A DNA stretch of 64,000 bases, taken from contig OZ018324.1 in assembly GCA_963969495.1 (NCBI GenBank), positions 144,321,855-144,385,854 on the forward strand, given 5' to 3'. The notes under the pieces were generated by a model. That model had not been told where the DNA came from and ran no database searches. It was given only the letters and a program-made list of their open reading frames with translations. Shown here piece after piece: positions 1 through 11,150 of this stretch (position 1 is the first letter of the stretch; each line of letters begins with the position of its first letter). The translations under genes and the position numbers were made by a program. Source of the stretch: Ceratothoa steindachneri (taxonomy: Eukaryota; Arthropoda; Malacostraca; Isopoda; Cymothoidae).

Positions 1-371
1 ACAAAAACAAAATAGACATGAACCACAGAAACATTACGAACTAAATACACAGTAATGACTCCAATAATTTCTAAGTAAAGCTTTCTAACTTGACCTACTT
101 GACATTATAGTGATGGTTGACCCACCACTCACTTTAATTTAAAAAAACAAATGTTAACGGCCTTTACTGGGTGCAACTACCTTTGTGGATACCCCTTGGA
201 ATGGGTTTGTGTCTGACCTTGAACTCAATGAGCTACTTTACCTCGGGAATGTTATTGCCTCAAAGACGCGTGCCGACCGGCCTAGATGGAGGTTGTGGGC
301 GAATAACTTGAAAGCCACAACGGACTTAGGCGAATGTGGCAGCTGAGGAGCCACACGGGACTCGGGGGTTC

Positions 372-800
372 TTCTTCAAGGGCGAGGACTATCCCTGTGC
401 TTTAGGATGTACCAGAATAGGAGGGGTCTCTCTGAGGAGAGTAAGTTGAACTTGGTTCTTAAACCAAGATAACTTGCCGTTCGGTGTAACCACTGGGGAA
501 CGGGCTTGAGGGGGAGCTTTTTCTTTTTCGTTTCGGAATTCCTTAAGGGCGAGGACCATTTTGGTGTTCTGTGTTACTCCCGGATAGGACGGGGGGGGGG
601 CTCTGACGAGACTAAGTTAAACTTGGACAAGTTGACTTAAAGTTCGGTTTGGTAACCAGGAAGTAGCTCGAGGATGAGCTTCTTCTTAGTTCCAGTCTTC
701 CTCAAGAGCGAGGCCTATCAACTTATTCTCTGACAAGAATAAGTTGAACTTGAACAAGTTAACTTAAAGTTCGGTTTGATAACCAGGAACTAACTCGAGG
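372..800 (+). repeat. Tandem units in the LINE 5' region
   Basis: Three diverged tandem units lie just upstream of the LINE coding part. Each carries the same run of blocks: AAGTTGAACTTGG, AAAGTTCGGTTTG, GTAACCAGGAA, CTCGAGGATGAGCT and AAGGGCGAGG. The anchor block AAGTTRAACTTG occurs at about 443, 614 and 741, so the spacings are 171 and 127 bp. The position suggests promoter-bearing 5' UTR monomers like those known in mammalian L1. That role is inference. Confidence 0.7.
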
Positions 801-999
801 ATGAGCTGCTTCATAGTCCCTTCTCTTGGTAGCCCTGGCTATCTTGCAGGGGACTTAGTAGCCTGGCTCACTCACGCATTCTGCCCCGTTTTTCCCAGGA
901 TTTCGGTATATATACCGTCATCTCACTGGGGGAGGGGTAGAAGGGGGGGTACCTTGTGGATGGGCGGCAGGAGGGTTCTTACTCCAACAGTTTTTCTCA

Positions 1000-3412
1000 G
1001 GAAGTCTTACCTCATGTCATGCTGTATCTTCGAGCTTGAGAGAAACGCGTACAGGGATCTGTACCAGATGCTAGGAGAACTTGTCGAAGACAGAGTTTGT
1101 ATCGTCATGGGAGATTTCAACACACAAGTTGACTGGGAAACCAGAGAACCCTGTGGCGAGAACGCGCTACTCCTAAAATTCGCGGAAAACGAGTACTTGA
1201 CTCAATGGGTGAGAGAGCCAAATAGATGAAACAATATTCTTGACTTGTTTTTCACATCAGAGGAAGACATCGTTGAGGAGCTCTCTGTAGGCGAAGAGAT
1301 CGGTGGTAGTAACCTCCGACTAGTTAGATTTGTAGTTAAAGTCCCTAGGGTACAGGCCGCTACGCAAGAATCGAGGCAACTTGAGTTAAGAAGGGCAGAT
1401 TTCGTAGGTCTCCGTGTAGAACTGGCTGGTGTGAGATGGGAAGGATGCGATAATGTTGAAGACTTGTGGAACAGTTTCAAAAGTAAGTTCATGAGTCTTC
1501 AATCACAATTTATCCCTATGAAAAGCTTACGTCGCTCTTCCTTTCAACCAAGGTGGTTCAATCGATAAATTAGTCAACTAATGAGAGAGAAGAGATCTGT
1601 GTACCGCCAGTCAAAGATTTCTGGTGACTTTGACGAGTACTGCAGGCTATTAAGGAGAGTGAAGTCCACTATAAGGGCGGCGAAACGTGCCGAGGAGCTT
1701 CGAGTGGCGAGACTGTGTAAACAGAATCCCAAGGAGTTCTTCGGTTATGTAAACAGCCGTAAACCAATCCGCCGCACGATTGGCCCTTTGTTAAATGAGG
1801 AGGGTGCATTATAGCACTCGGATGCAGAAAATGCAAACTTGCTAAACGACTACTTCTCTTCAGTGTTCACTGAAGAGCGTGGTCCCATCCCCCAGCCCAT
1901 TGAGTCTCACTTGGGTGAGAAGCTGGAGGAAATGGACTTCACCCTAGCTGAAGTAGAGGAAAAAATCTCGGACCTAAAGACGAATAAGTCCCATGGTCCT
2001 GACGGGTTTCTCCCTAAGAGTGTTGAAGGAAGTGCGTAATGAGGTTGCATCACATCTTACCACAATCTTTAACACTTCGATCCGGACTAGACGCGTTCCT
2101 GGAGACTGGCGTGAGGCGGGGGTGACTCCGATCTTCAAGAAAGTAGACCAAAGCCAGCCGTCAAACTACCGACCTATCAGTTTAACCTCGATAGTCGGTA
2201 AACTCATGGAAAGCATCATGGTGGACAATATAACGTCATATTTGGAGTCAAACCTGCTATTTAAGAGTTCCCAGCACGGCTTCCGAAAGCACCGGTCATG
2301 CCTAACGAACCTTGTAGAATTCTTCCATTTTGTTTTCAGTGAGCATGATCAGGATAAAGCGGTGAATGTTGTCTACCTAGCCTTTCAAAAAGCTTTTGAC
2401 AAGGTACCACACCACCACCTTCTCCGTAAGTGCGTGCGCTGGGCATAGACGGAAATGTAGTTGGTTGGATAAAGAATTGGCTAAGAGGCAGACGGCAACG
2501 AGTAGTGTTGAATGGACAAACTTCTAAGTGGGCGCCCGTAACTAGCGGTGCTCCCCAAGGTTCTGTCCTGGGACCACTACTGTTCATCATCTATGTTCAT
2601 GATATGGATGGTGACTAGTTTCGAAGATTTCCAAATTTGCCGACGATACCAAACTTGGTACGAGGTTGCAAAGGAAGGAAATACTGCCCGGCTGCAGGAA
2701 GATCTTCGGAAGATTGGGGAGTGGTCGGACACGTGAAAAATGCCTTTTAACGTGAACAAATGCAAAGTGATGCATATCGGCCAACGAAACCCCCAATCTC
2801 ATTATATCCTTGAGGGCACTGCTCTTGAATCCACCGACACTAAGAAGGACTTGAGTGTAACTATAACTAGTGATCTTAAGTTTTTAAGGCAGTGTATTGA
2901 GGCGGAGAAGAAAGCCCAAAGGATGCTAGGTTATATAAAGCGAGAGTTTGGTTATCGGAACAAGGAAATAGTACTATGTATGTACACTTCACTTGTCCGA
3001 ACGCATCTGAAGTATGCCGTACAATTTTGGAGTCCTTCATTTCGAAAGGACATCGCGAGATTGGAACGCGTGCAAGCCAGGGCAACCAAACTGATTTCCT
3101 CTATCCGACATAAAAGTTATGAAGATAGATTAAGAAAATTAGATCTGTTCTCGTTGGAAACCCGTAGACTGCGTGGTCAGCTCATCGAACTTTTCAAAAT
3201 ACTTCGAGGGTTCGACAATGTTGACTACAGGGATATTTCCAGCTTTAATGAAAGCAGAACAAGAAATCACGGCTTTAAACCTGAGCTGAAGCGTTACAAC
3301 CGCGATCTGTGTGGGAAATTTTTCACGTACAGTATCTACGGTAGCTGGAACGCACTTCCGGTGGAGGTTGTCAACAGCAATTCTGTTGACCAGTTCAAGT
3401 CTTGAAAAGTGG
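1000..3412 (+). pseudogene. Endonuclease-reverse transcriptase pseudogene (LINE copy 1)
   Basis: This is the broken coding region of the CR1/L2-like LINE, which would have nicked target DNA and reverse-transcribed its own RNA. The endonuclease signature MGDFNTQVDW is at about 1108-1137, followed after a stop by a LDLFFTSE block at 1239. The reverse transcriptase blocks NYRPISLTS (about 2165) and AFQKAFDKVPHH (about 2381) lie in one frame, and [16 protein letters not shown] (about 2546) in another. The C-terminal block with RLERVQARATKLI and WNALPVEVVNSNSVDQF runs to 3403. At least five stops or frameshifts interrupt it (1227, 1566, 1812, 2037, 2446 and 2616 end open segments). The catalytic YADD region near 2630 is garbled. 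It cannot make an active protein. Confidence 0.9.
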
Positions 3413-3500
3413 CCGTTTAGGGAGCACGTAAGGCAATTGAGCGGGAATGTGCCCGCTCGACAGCTAGCCCAAAGGTACCCTAGCTAGGATACTTATTTTT

Positions 3501-4114
3501 CTTGTAGCAAAATTACTAAAATCCTAAAATTACAAATTAAATACTTCCTGGAAATCGACAACCGTCTAAATATATTAGTCTGGTTTTCGTCAAACGTCTT
3601 TTTCAACTAATCTACTCGCAAGATTGAAGAACTTAATCCTTAGTGTCTTTGTCCGAAATCGGCATGTTGTAGCAGGGTTTTAATCGATGTAGAAAAACGT
3701 GTGGTATCATGAAACAACTATATAATTTGGGATTGAGAGGTTCTCTACCACGTTCGATTATCTACATTGTGAGATGCTTTCAGTCTCATGTTATCATTAT
3801 CAGGTATACCTTCGGAATCTTTTAGGAATCTAGCATCTACTATCATCAACATTCTACAAATATATTTTTCATTCTCGATCAATAGCCGACAATGACATAT
3901 ACCATAGTCGGCCTTTAGCTCAAAAAATAAGGGAACACAAGGCGAACTTAAATGTCATCAGCCAGGTTTCACAACACATTCGTTTCAACATGCCATATTG
4001 GAATATACATTCCTCTAAACTATGCACGGATTGGGCGGACTTGTTCAGGGCCAAAATGCAACCCAAATTGGCCGTCAATCTACTACTTAAGCATGCACAA
4101 ATACACTCATCTTC

Positions 4115-4192
<78 letters not shown>

Positions 4193-4869
4193 GAAAAGAA
4201 ACCACTTTGATAGGGTCAATTTATTCGCGAAACAAGGTTTCGACGGAAACCTCCGTAATTGTCAATCGCTGGAATACTAATGAAATACAAAAGAGATACA
4301 AAACTTATGGACACACAAGTTTAAAAGTCAAAATCCGATTAGGGAATGGGGCGGTACGCGGGATCAGTGGCATTTTTGAGTAAAGGAAGTATAAATCTCT
4401 TACTTATCAAGGGTTTAGTGTTGAATTGGCCATCGGAAGTATTAAAGTTTTGAATTTCCTTCATAAGCGCCCATTTAATTAGACGCCTATGTATATAATT
4501 GTGAGAATTATAAATTATTTTTGCATTATTAATGTCAAATGAATGGTTTTCATTTTACATGTGGAGAAACAAGCTAAAATAAAGAGATCCATGTGGCATA
4601 TCGCATTTTTGTTCGTTCATTCCCTTGGGAAATCTGCTGCTTTCGCCAATATATACTTAATTGGCAGATTTGCAAGGGATATAATAAAACCCCTTGTTGT
4701 TTATCGATGGATCTATTTTTAGACAGACTATTTCGGATGTTTTTTTCGTATTCAAAGGCAATATCGATGTTGTTTACACGTGCTATCTTTTAAAAATAAT
4801 TAATTGTGGCGAGTATGGAAATGTAATATAATAAATATCACATCATTTTTCCCTAGGATTAGCTGGCGA
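3501..4869. other. No gene seen; AT-rich DNA with one TA tract
   Basis: No coding similarity was recognised on either strand. Apparent ORFs across 3920-4383 are translations of the (TA)n tract (Tyr-Ile repeats). Confidence 0.6.
4119..4190. repeat. (TA)n microsatellite
   Basis: An uninterrupted TA dinucleotide run of about 36 units. Confidence 0.98.
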
Positions 4870-5470
4870 GTAAAAAATTGTTCTGGCTTTATAATGACTT
4901 CTTTCCTTGAATCAGAGGCGAGACTGCAGCTCAATGAATGTTTAGATGATCGTATTGATTTCATACTGCAAGACACAAGGATCACAAATGCGATATGCTC
5001 TCAGGAACAAGGAAGAAACTTCGTACCTTTTAACTGATGCGTCGTGGCACAAAAAATAGTGCATATAGGGTTTAGAGTTGGTTGGTTTCCGGTTGGCAGA
5101 ACAATATGCTTCGTTGTTTACTTTAGATATTTTTACAACCAGAAATGATAATAAGTTGTTTTGTTCCTATTCTACTTTGAATGCAATGGTGAGGTGGATA
5201 TTATTCAATTGTTCAAAGAAAGAATCAAATGCATTATCATTAATAACCCATGTGGCACATACATCGTCCACATTGCGTAACTAAGTTATAGGATTAGGTA
5301 CTCGTAAGATAGGAGGGAGGAGGTGTTTTTCAAAGTTCTCCATGAGCAGATTACATAGTATCGAGGAAAGGGGATTACCCATGGTCAGGCCATATTTTTT
5401 CTGTCTCTAAAAACAATCCTCGGGTGGCTTATTCGATATCCTCTGGCGACTGTGAGAAGAGCTCCTTCCG
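4870..5470 (-). pseudogene. Penelope-like element reverse transcriptase fragment
   Basis: Reading the - strand from about 5450 downwards gives the Penelope-type reverse transcriptase order. RQKKYGLTMGNPLSSILCNL comes first (family form G-x-x-MGSPLSP). LRNVDDVCATW follows at about 5280, which is the catalytic box with family form RYVDD. Next come SFFEQLNNIHLTIAFKVE and LLSFLVVKIS. The stretch KPTNSKPYMHYFLCHDASVK (about 5090-5030) and SLFLRAYRIC (about 5010-4980) match the thumb region typical of Penelope elements. Stops occur before the first block, before LRNVDD, after KVE and near 4960, so it is dead. The GIY-YIG endonuclease part was not found on this side. A (TA)n tract sits about 70 bp beyond the RT end. 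Confidence 0.85.
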
Positions 5471-5541
5471 AGGGCTTAGTTAACTACAACACTACCTTTT
5501 TAACCGCATTATTATAATTGCGCCATTGCAAAAAATTATCA

Positions 5542-5542
<1 letters not shown>

Positions 5543-5575
<33 letters not shown>
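5543..5575. repeat. (TA)n microsatellite
   Basis: A short TA run next to the Penelope-like RT fragment. Confidence 0.97.
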
Positions 5576-5579
<4 letters not shown>

Positions 5580-5994
5580 GTAGTATGTCCCTTTCGATAA
5601 TAAAATAAACCAAATGCGAAAAATGGAAACAACGCAATTTATTTTGAAAACGCTAAAATAAGTTAGAATTCTCTCAATCATATCTACAGAGGCATAATTG
5701 AATCAGCTTTCATAAATGAATGACTAAACTTCAATTCGTCGCATGATCAGTTTAAAACTAATCCATTAATGAACGGAGCCATAATCCGCACTCTTTTCAA
5801 GAACGCTTTTCCGCATCTGCGCATTCATCAATATTCTACCTAGTAATTTTGTCTATTCTTTGGTTAAGCAATTATCTTTATTCATTAGTTTGTGAAAGAC
5901 AGAAGATAACAGCTCAACCATATGTAAATATACACAAACCCACACATCAGTCCCCAGAATTTCCACTGACCTTGCTATGTTACTCTGGTCATAG

Positions 5995-6220
5995 AGCTTT
6001 TGCTAGCCGAGTGAATACGACGTTGGTCCGCTAACGTCGATGTACCGGGTTCGATCCCGGTACATGAACGGACACAAACGTCAGCATACGGAGAGATCTT
6101 CTGGGTACCAATTGGTGGACGCATTGTGCTCACCCTGTACTGGATGGGTAGATCTTACACTCCTCATCACAGATATAGTCAATTAAATCACTGAATTTTT
6201 CCTCTCCCATCTTCGCAGCA
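5995..6220 (+). mobile_element. tRNA-derived SINE, copy 1
   Basis: The head resembles a tRNA gene with RNA polymerase III promoter boxes. The A-box-like TAGCCGAGTGAA is at about 6004 and the B-box-like GGGTTCGATCCCG at about 6048, with the B box inside a hairpin (GTACCGGG/CCCGGTAC). The same sequence, including about 150 bp beyond the tRNA-like part, recurs in reverse orientation at 8158-8358, so this is a dispersed repeat and not a tRNA gene. Shared body blocks include CACAAACGTCAGC, TCTGGG-ACC and GGTAGATC. The family name is unknown to me and the 3' end is approximate. Confidence 0.75.
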
Positions 6221-6479
6221 CAACACATACACTCTCTCTGTTCCAAGGAATCCTGCCGATATGTATCTATATCCCCATACCTCTGACGTGGAACAGGTCT
6301 CTCTTCCCCGGGTTGACGAAGGTTCCACCTCTACGCTGTTGGTGTCAAAACATAATACTTCCTGGCACCTCTCCCTAAAGAGGACCGGTCCCTGGTGCCC
6401 TCGCGCTCACCCACATTTGTCATACTGACTTTTATGTCAATTTAATTATCTGGTCGGGATTCCCCTTCATAAAGGGAAC
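6221..6479. other. No gene seen between SINE and LINE fragment
   Basis: This moderately GC-rich segment shows no recognised coding similarity and contains a small inverted stretch around 6376-6400. It may be an unrecognised repeat. Confidence 0.4.
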
Positions 6480-7325
6480 GATCTTGGAAAGATTGGGGAG
6501 TGGTCAGACACGTGGTAAATGCCTTTTAACGTGAACAACTGCAAAGTAATGCATTTTGGCCACAGAAACCCCCAATCTCAGTATATCCTTAAGGGCACTG
6601 CTCTTGAATCGAGTGACACTGAGAAGGACTTGGGTGTAACTATTACTAGCGACCTCAAGTTCTCGAAACAGTGCATCGAGGCGGAGAAAAAAGCCAAAGG
6701 ATGTTAGGCTACATAAAGCGCCAGTTTGGATACCGTAACAAGGAGATAGTACTTTGTCTGTACAACTCCCTCGTTCGGCCGCACCTGGAGTATGCCGTAC
6801 AATTTTGGAGTCCTTCGTTTCGAAAGGATATCGAAAGGTTGGAACGCGTACAAGCCAGGGCAACCAAGCTGATTCCCTCTATCCGACATAAAAGTTATGA
6901 GGATAGACTAAGGGAATTAGATCTGTTCTCGCTGGAAACCCGTAGACTGCGTGGTCAGCTCATCGAAGTTTTCAAAATACTTCAAGGGTTCGACAATGTT
7001 GACTACAGGGATATTTTCACACTGAGTGAGAACAGAACGCGCAATCACGGCTTCAAACTTGAACTGAAGCGTTACAACCGCAATCTGTGTGGAAATTTTT
7101 TCACCTACAGTATCTGCGGTAAGTGGAACGCACTTTCAGTGGAAGTTGTGAACAGTGAATCTGTTGACCAGTTCAAGTCAAGACTAGACAAAGTCTTGAA
7201 AAGCGGCCGTTCAGGGACGCAAAACAATTGAGCAGCCATGTGCCTGTTTGATTGCTAGTCCAAAGGTACCCTCTTTGAATGGACCGTAAGGTCTCCTGGG
7301 GTACTTACTTTCCTTGTTACTCTTG
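6480..7325 (+). mobile_element. CR1/L2-like LINE, 5'-truncated copy 2
   Basis: This is a second copy of the LINE found at 160-3500, keeping only the C-terminal third of the reverse transcriptase ORF plus the 3' tail. It starts at the point matching about 2704 of copy 1 (AAGATTGGGGAGTGGTC). The protein runs in one frame from 6519 (MPFNVNNCKVMHFG). It shifts frame at about 6700, where one C present in copy 1 is missing (GCCAAAGG against GCCCAAAGG), and then continues to the stop at 7229-7231. The tail carries GGTACCCT and CTTACTTTCCTTGTTAC. Truncation at the 5' end is usual for LINE insertions. Confidence 0.9.
6519..7231 (+). pseudogene. LINE reverse transcriptase C-terminal fragment (frameshifted)
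   Basis: The fragment lacks the endonuclease and the catalytic palm motifs. It keeps the thumb and C-terminal block (KEIVLCLYNSLVRPHLEYA, RLERVQARATKLIPSIRHK, FFTYSICGKWNAL) and ends with LDKVLKSGRSGTQNN. It is closer to an intact family member than copy 1: the C-terminal 186 codons are open. One single-base frameshift near 6700 separates the two parts. Confidence 0.9.
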
Positions 7326-7359
7326 TCATTGAGTGAACTTTATCCTCTTACTTTTTGCG

Positions 7360-8050
7360 ACCTCGTCTTCTCTCTTTTTTTGCCCTTCTCTCCTTCCCAT
7401 TTTCACTTCTCAACCTTAATTCTAATTGGTTTGTCTTCTTAGATATACATTTGTTATGCCGCGTCTCTCTTAGTCCTAATCTGTCCCATTTCATGGTTTT
7501 CTGAATTGCTCTCAGATTGTGCTTCCTTTTTTTGTAGTCGCTGCCCAAGATTAATTTCCATAGATTAAATATCGTAGGATCTGGCTACTAATATCAATGA
7601 TTAGTCATTTTTATACCCATTGGGCATGCTTGGTGGACTTCCTCATCGCATTTCATTGCCATAAAAACATTTCCTCGCTAAAGACAATTTAGTTTAATTG
7701 ACCACAGTGATATGGTGCACTGGTTTATTACTTAGAATTTTTCCTTTAGTGGCTCCTGAAGATGAAGATAAGCTTGTTCATCTACCTATTTCACTTCCAA
7801 TCTCGTATTAATATATAGATTCTGGTACCATTTCTACAATTTCATCGTTAATTCTAAATGCTTTTGTCTTCTGCAAAGCTATTATACATTATTCTTGTTT
7901 CTGAAAAGAGTTATTTATCGGTCCAACACTGAGACTGGAGTGGAAAAGTTATGTTACCATTGAAAATAATTCACCTCGATTCGAGGCAATTAATACAATA
8001 TCATCAGCATAACGAAGGTGTAATTTAAATATCTCACATTGATTCTGGTT
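7360..8050 (-). pseudogene. RTE-like LINE reverse transcriptase fragment
   Basis: On the - strand, about 8040 to 7970 reads LHLRYADDIVLIASNRGELF, containing the catalytic YADD of a LINE reverse transcriptase. Further down, about 7550-7430, LRAIQKTMKWDRLGLRETRH resembles the RTE-type C-terminal pattern L-R-x-AQ-x-xM-R-x-LG-x-xLRD. The intervening frame is interrupted by stops, so it is a relic. The RTE assignment rests on remembered family patterns and could instead be another LINE clade. Confidence 0.7.
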
Positions 8051-8157
8051 CCCTTATTTTCCCACTTCGAAGTCCTGCATTTCCAATGAAACGGTGCTGC
8101 AAACAGATTTGAGGAAATGAGAACTACCTGTCTCACTTTTTTATATTTGTAATTTAA

Positions 8158-8358
8158 TGTGAAGAAGGGATAGGAAATACAGCGGTGTTGTGATTAGTTT
8201 CGTGTGTGCGATCTACCTATACCCACGCAGGTAAGTACAGCAAGTCAACCAACCGGTGCCCAGACCTTTACGTGCGCTGACGTTTGTGCCCGATCTTGCC
8301 TCCGATTGAACCCGACACCTTGACGCTAGAAAAACAACTCCGTATCTACTAGGCGGGG
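8158..8358 (-). mobile_element. tRNA-derived SINE, copy 2
   Basis: The reverse complement aligns along its length with the SINE at 5995-6220. Shared parts are the tRNA-like head with B-box form GGGTTCAATCG (about 8300), CACAAACGTCAGC (about 8270), CTGGGCACC, GGTAGATC and a TTTCCTATCCCTTCTTC tail. The A box region (CGCCTAGTAGATACG) is recognisable but eroded. Divergence between the copies indicates an old family. Confidence 0.7.
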
Positions 8359-8702
8359 GAGAGATGCATTCTTATGTTATTTCCTATACTTTAGTCATTT
8401 TTTTCCTGAATTTTGTTTCACTATATTTTTATTATCTGTTATAAACTAAGTTGTTTTTCATAAAAGTTCTTTATATTTGTTTGCCCCTTTCTTTATTAAT
8501 TCTATCTTTCTTTTTTCGTATTTTTTCTAAAATTATTTCCGTAACGTCACAAATTTTTATCCTCTTCGTCCCGTTTTTATTTACTAAAGTTGCACCCTGT
8601 AAAGTAGTTCTACCCTGCTATGCCATTGTTCGAGGTTTCGAATAAAGATTTTATCTCCTGATCATTTATTCCATTAAACATGTTTGCCTTGTAATCTGGA
8701 AT
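8359..8702. other. No gene seen; T-rich DNA
   Basis: Nothing was recognised beyond a T-rich composition. Confidence 0.5.
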
Positions 8703-8938
8703 ATACAGGGTGGGGCGTGGGAACTTCCTTTTTGAAAATGATGCCTCTATAAAAATGCGCATCTACGTCAACAGCGCGCTGCTCCCTCGCCTACAGCACG
8801 TTTGCGACTGAAACGAGTGTGCCCCTTCCCCCCCACCGCCATCGAGTCCGTTCCATTGAGCCCTTCTTCACTCCACTGTGACCATCCTTAACCATGCCTT
8901 TTCCTATTCAAATAAGGAAGTTCCTACGCCATATTTAT
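8703..8938. mobile_element. Small non-autonomous DNA element (MITE-like)
   Basis: The ends are inverted repeats: GGCGTGGGAACTTCCTT at 8714-8730 and its complement AAGGAAGTTCCTACGCC at 8914-8930, 16 of 17 bases matching. The left end carries an ATACAGGGTG start, similar to ends of several insect DNA transposons. The interior of about 180 bp is GC-richer than its surroundings and non-coding. The exact outer ends and target duplication are not clear. Confidence 0.6.
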
Positions 8939-9892
8939 TTCAACTTTAGTGTCAAGCTTTAGTGGATTTCCTAGATCGTGGGGTCCCCTATTCTGGTGAA
9001 GGAGCCGTTGACAAATACGTACTTAATGATTTTTTACATTTTTATTCCAAAGATAAATTAATCCATCTCATTTTTTTATTCCGTTTGGTCCATCCATTTC
9101 CATCTTCTCCTTTGTTTATTTTAGAAGGAGGTTATATTGTATTGTAAAGATTTTGCTCCTTCTACAAATTCTACTAAACTGTTTCTGCGTCCATTCCGGT
9201 CAATTTTCTTACCTATCCACTGTCATGCTTTAGTTTTCGAATGTTTGTAATAAAGTCTCCTCAAATAATTCCGAACTGATAGTTTCCCTGTGTATGTACA
9301 TTCATTAGTGGTGCATAGAAGTTCTCTGCTTCTTACGCTATTAGTCTCTGTCTCGTTTCTCCCTTTATAAAAGAGTATTTCGCCTTTTGTATGGTTCTTT
9401 CGCTTTTCCTACTTACTTTGCTGAGGATAATGGTACTCACTTCTGTCCTCTTAAGTTATTCTGGTTCGTGAAGTTTAATATCGTTTGATGCTCCGAATGA
9501 CGTAGTGAGAGCAAGATTCATTGACCGTCGGCGGCCCATAATTCCGTAAAGCCGATGATTCCTAACATCGGCTGTCGTAGGCAGAGTCTCGCTAGCTTCA
9601 ATGGATTGCGGGCGGGCGAAAGTCTCCGTTATACGCACACACACATATATCAGTATATATGCATATATATATATATACGTAGACGGTCTCTGTATATCTA
9701 CACTGGGAGATTTGCAATCCAGGGACTCTCTTTTCCCAATTAATTATCTATCTGCTCTTGATTTTACTCCGGTCCAACCTTCTCTCATTCTCCCTTTAAT
9801 TTCCCCCTCCCTTTTATCCTCCTCGCTCTCATCTGCATACACGCATGCATAAACCGGCTTCAACTGCACACCTTTTATTCCATCCCACGCTT

Positions 9893-9894
<2 letters not shown>
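8939..9894. other. No gene seen
   Basis: No coding similarity was recognised. A short mixed (CA)/(TA) tract lies at about 9635-9680, and a moderately GC-rich segment at 9480-9640 has no recognised content. Confidence 0.5.

Positions 9895-9986
<92 letters not shown>
9895..9986. repeat. (CT)n microsatellite
   Basis: An uninterrupted TC dinucleotide run of about 46 units. Confidence 0.98.
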
Positions 9987-9988
<2 letters not shown>

Positions 9989-10879
9989 GATAAAGAGAGT
10001 TAGAGAGCAAGGCGAGAAGAGGGCTTATGATTCTTTTCTTCTCCGCACCCAAATACACACCCGCCCTTCAGCGAAATACTCCCCCACCCCCATCTTTTCA
10101 ATCCCTTCGCGACGCCCGTGAATTCTGACAAAATGTTGACCATTCGCGGGCGCGCGCCCCCATTACTATCCCCTGGTCGTTTGTTACCCTTTGATTTTAT
10201 TACAGGAGAGACCCCCACCCCCATTTGCCCATTATCGTGGTAATCTGCGCTAGAAGGGTGAAGGTGTAAAGCTAAAAATATGACAAAAGGACACGTACCT
10301 TTTCAAGCTGAGTAACGACAAGCCCTATGGGTGCCAATGCCAGAAGTCTTACACCCTCCCAACCCTACTGTCTGCAGGAAACCCTGCAGTTGTATATGTA
10401 TATCTTTCACTATTTTAGCGATGATATGAAAACCACATAGCAAAGTTTCATGAAAGTAACGTACTAATATACAAATTACATAATAATGTTTTAAAACTGG
10501 ATGACTGAAGGTAAAGTTACATAAAAACAACATGTTAATTATGTTCCAATGACAAAAGGGTAGTCATGTTTATACAAAACAGACGCATTGACACGAACGA
10601 CATGTCAAAAACAACACTGGTCATTCAGTTACTTGTCAATCAGATGGCATATGTCATGATATAAAATACAGGAAAAGCCAAGGAAGACAGAGGAGTAGGT
10701 CATCTATGAATAAAGAACATTTTAGATGTCATTTTCCGGCCATTGATTTGGAAAAAAATCCTGATATTTCAAGCTGACTGTCATCTAACCCCCGTTATGT
10801 CTAACCTGACACTATAAGATGACGTCATAGACTCTGAGGTTAGGATTTTTTTTTTCAGTTCCGTTCCTCTTTCTTACCC
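9987..10879. other. No gene seen
   Basis: Open frames at 10000-10224 and 10303-10533 (- strand) are short and show no family features. Confidence 0.5.
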
Positions 10880-11150
10880 TCTAATTTTATTCTGTTATCG
10901 TTCAATATTGTACATTCTTCTCCATTTTCCCCCCTTTTCTTTGAATATTGTACCTTCTTTATCTCTAAATTTATTTTCTTTGAATACTGTACTTTTTTCT
11001 TTAAATTTATTGTTTTCTTCGAATATTGTACCTTCTTCTCTAAATTTATTCCGTTTCCGTTGAATATTGTAGCTTCTTCATCTCTAAATGTATCCCTTTT
11101 TCGTTTGATATTGTACCTTCTTCTCTAAATTTTTACCCTTTAATTTTTTA
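10880..11150. repeat. Tandem array, six units of about 40 bp
   Basis: The motif TTGAATATTGTACCTTCTTC followed by TCTAAATTTATT recurs with starts at about 10901, 10941, 10980, 11020, 11060 and 11106. Spacings are therefore 38-46 bp, most of them 40. Units are diverged by substitutions and small indels. Confidence 0.85.

Larger units (their letters stand above)
160..3500 (+). mobile_element. Decayed CR1/L2-like LINE, copy 1
   Basis: This is a near full-length but inactivated non-LTR retrotransposon of the Jockey superfamily; the CR1/L2 placement is from memory of the C-terminal block. From left to right the sequence shows a GC-richer 5' region with tandem repeats, an endonuclease part with the GDFN motif, a reverse transcriptase part, and a C-terminal domain ending near 3412. 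The 3' tail (GGTACCCT... then CTTATTTTTCTTGTAG) matches the tail of the second copy at 6480-7325. Both ends are approximate: the right end is set by that shared tail and the left end by where composition changes. No target-site duplication was identified. Confidence 0.85.

Noticed and set aside
3920..4383. Open frames rich in Tyr-Ile repeats (also at 12792-13125, 46823-47050, 48503-48772)
   Set aside because: They are translations of (TA)n microsatellites, which lack stops in these frames.
5995..6070. A functional tRNA gene
   Set aside because: Promoter boxes are tRNA-like, but no proper acceptor stem or 7-base anticodon loop forms, and similarity to 8158-8358 continues far past the tRNA part.
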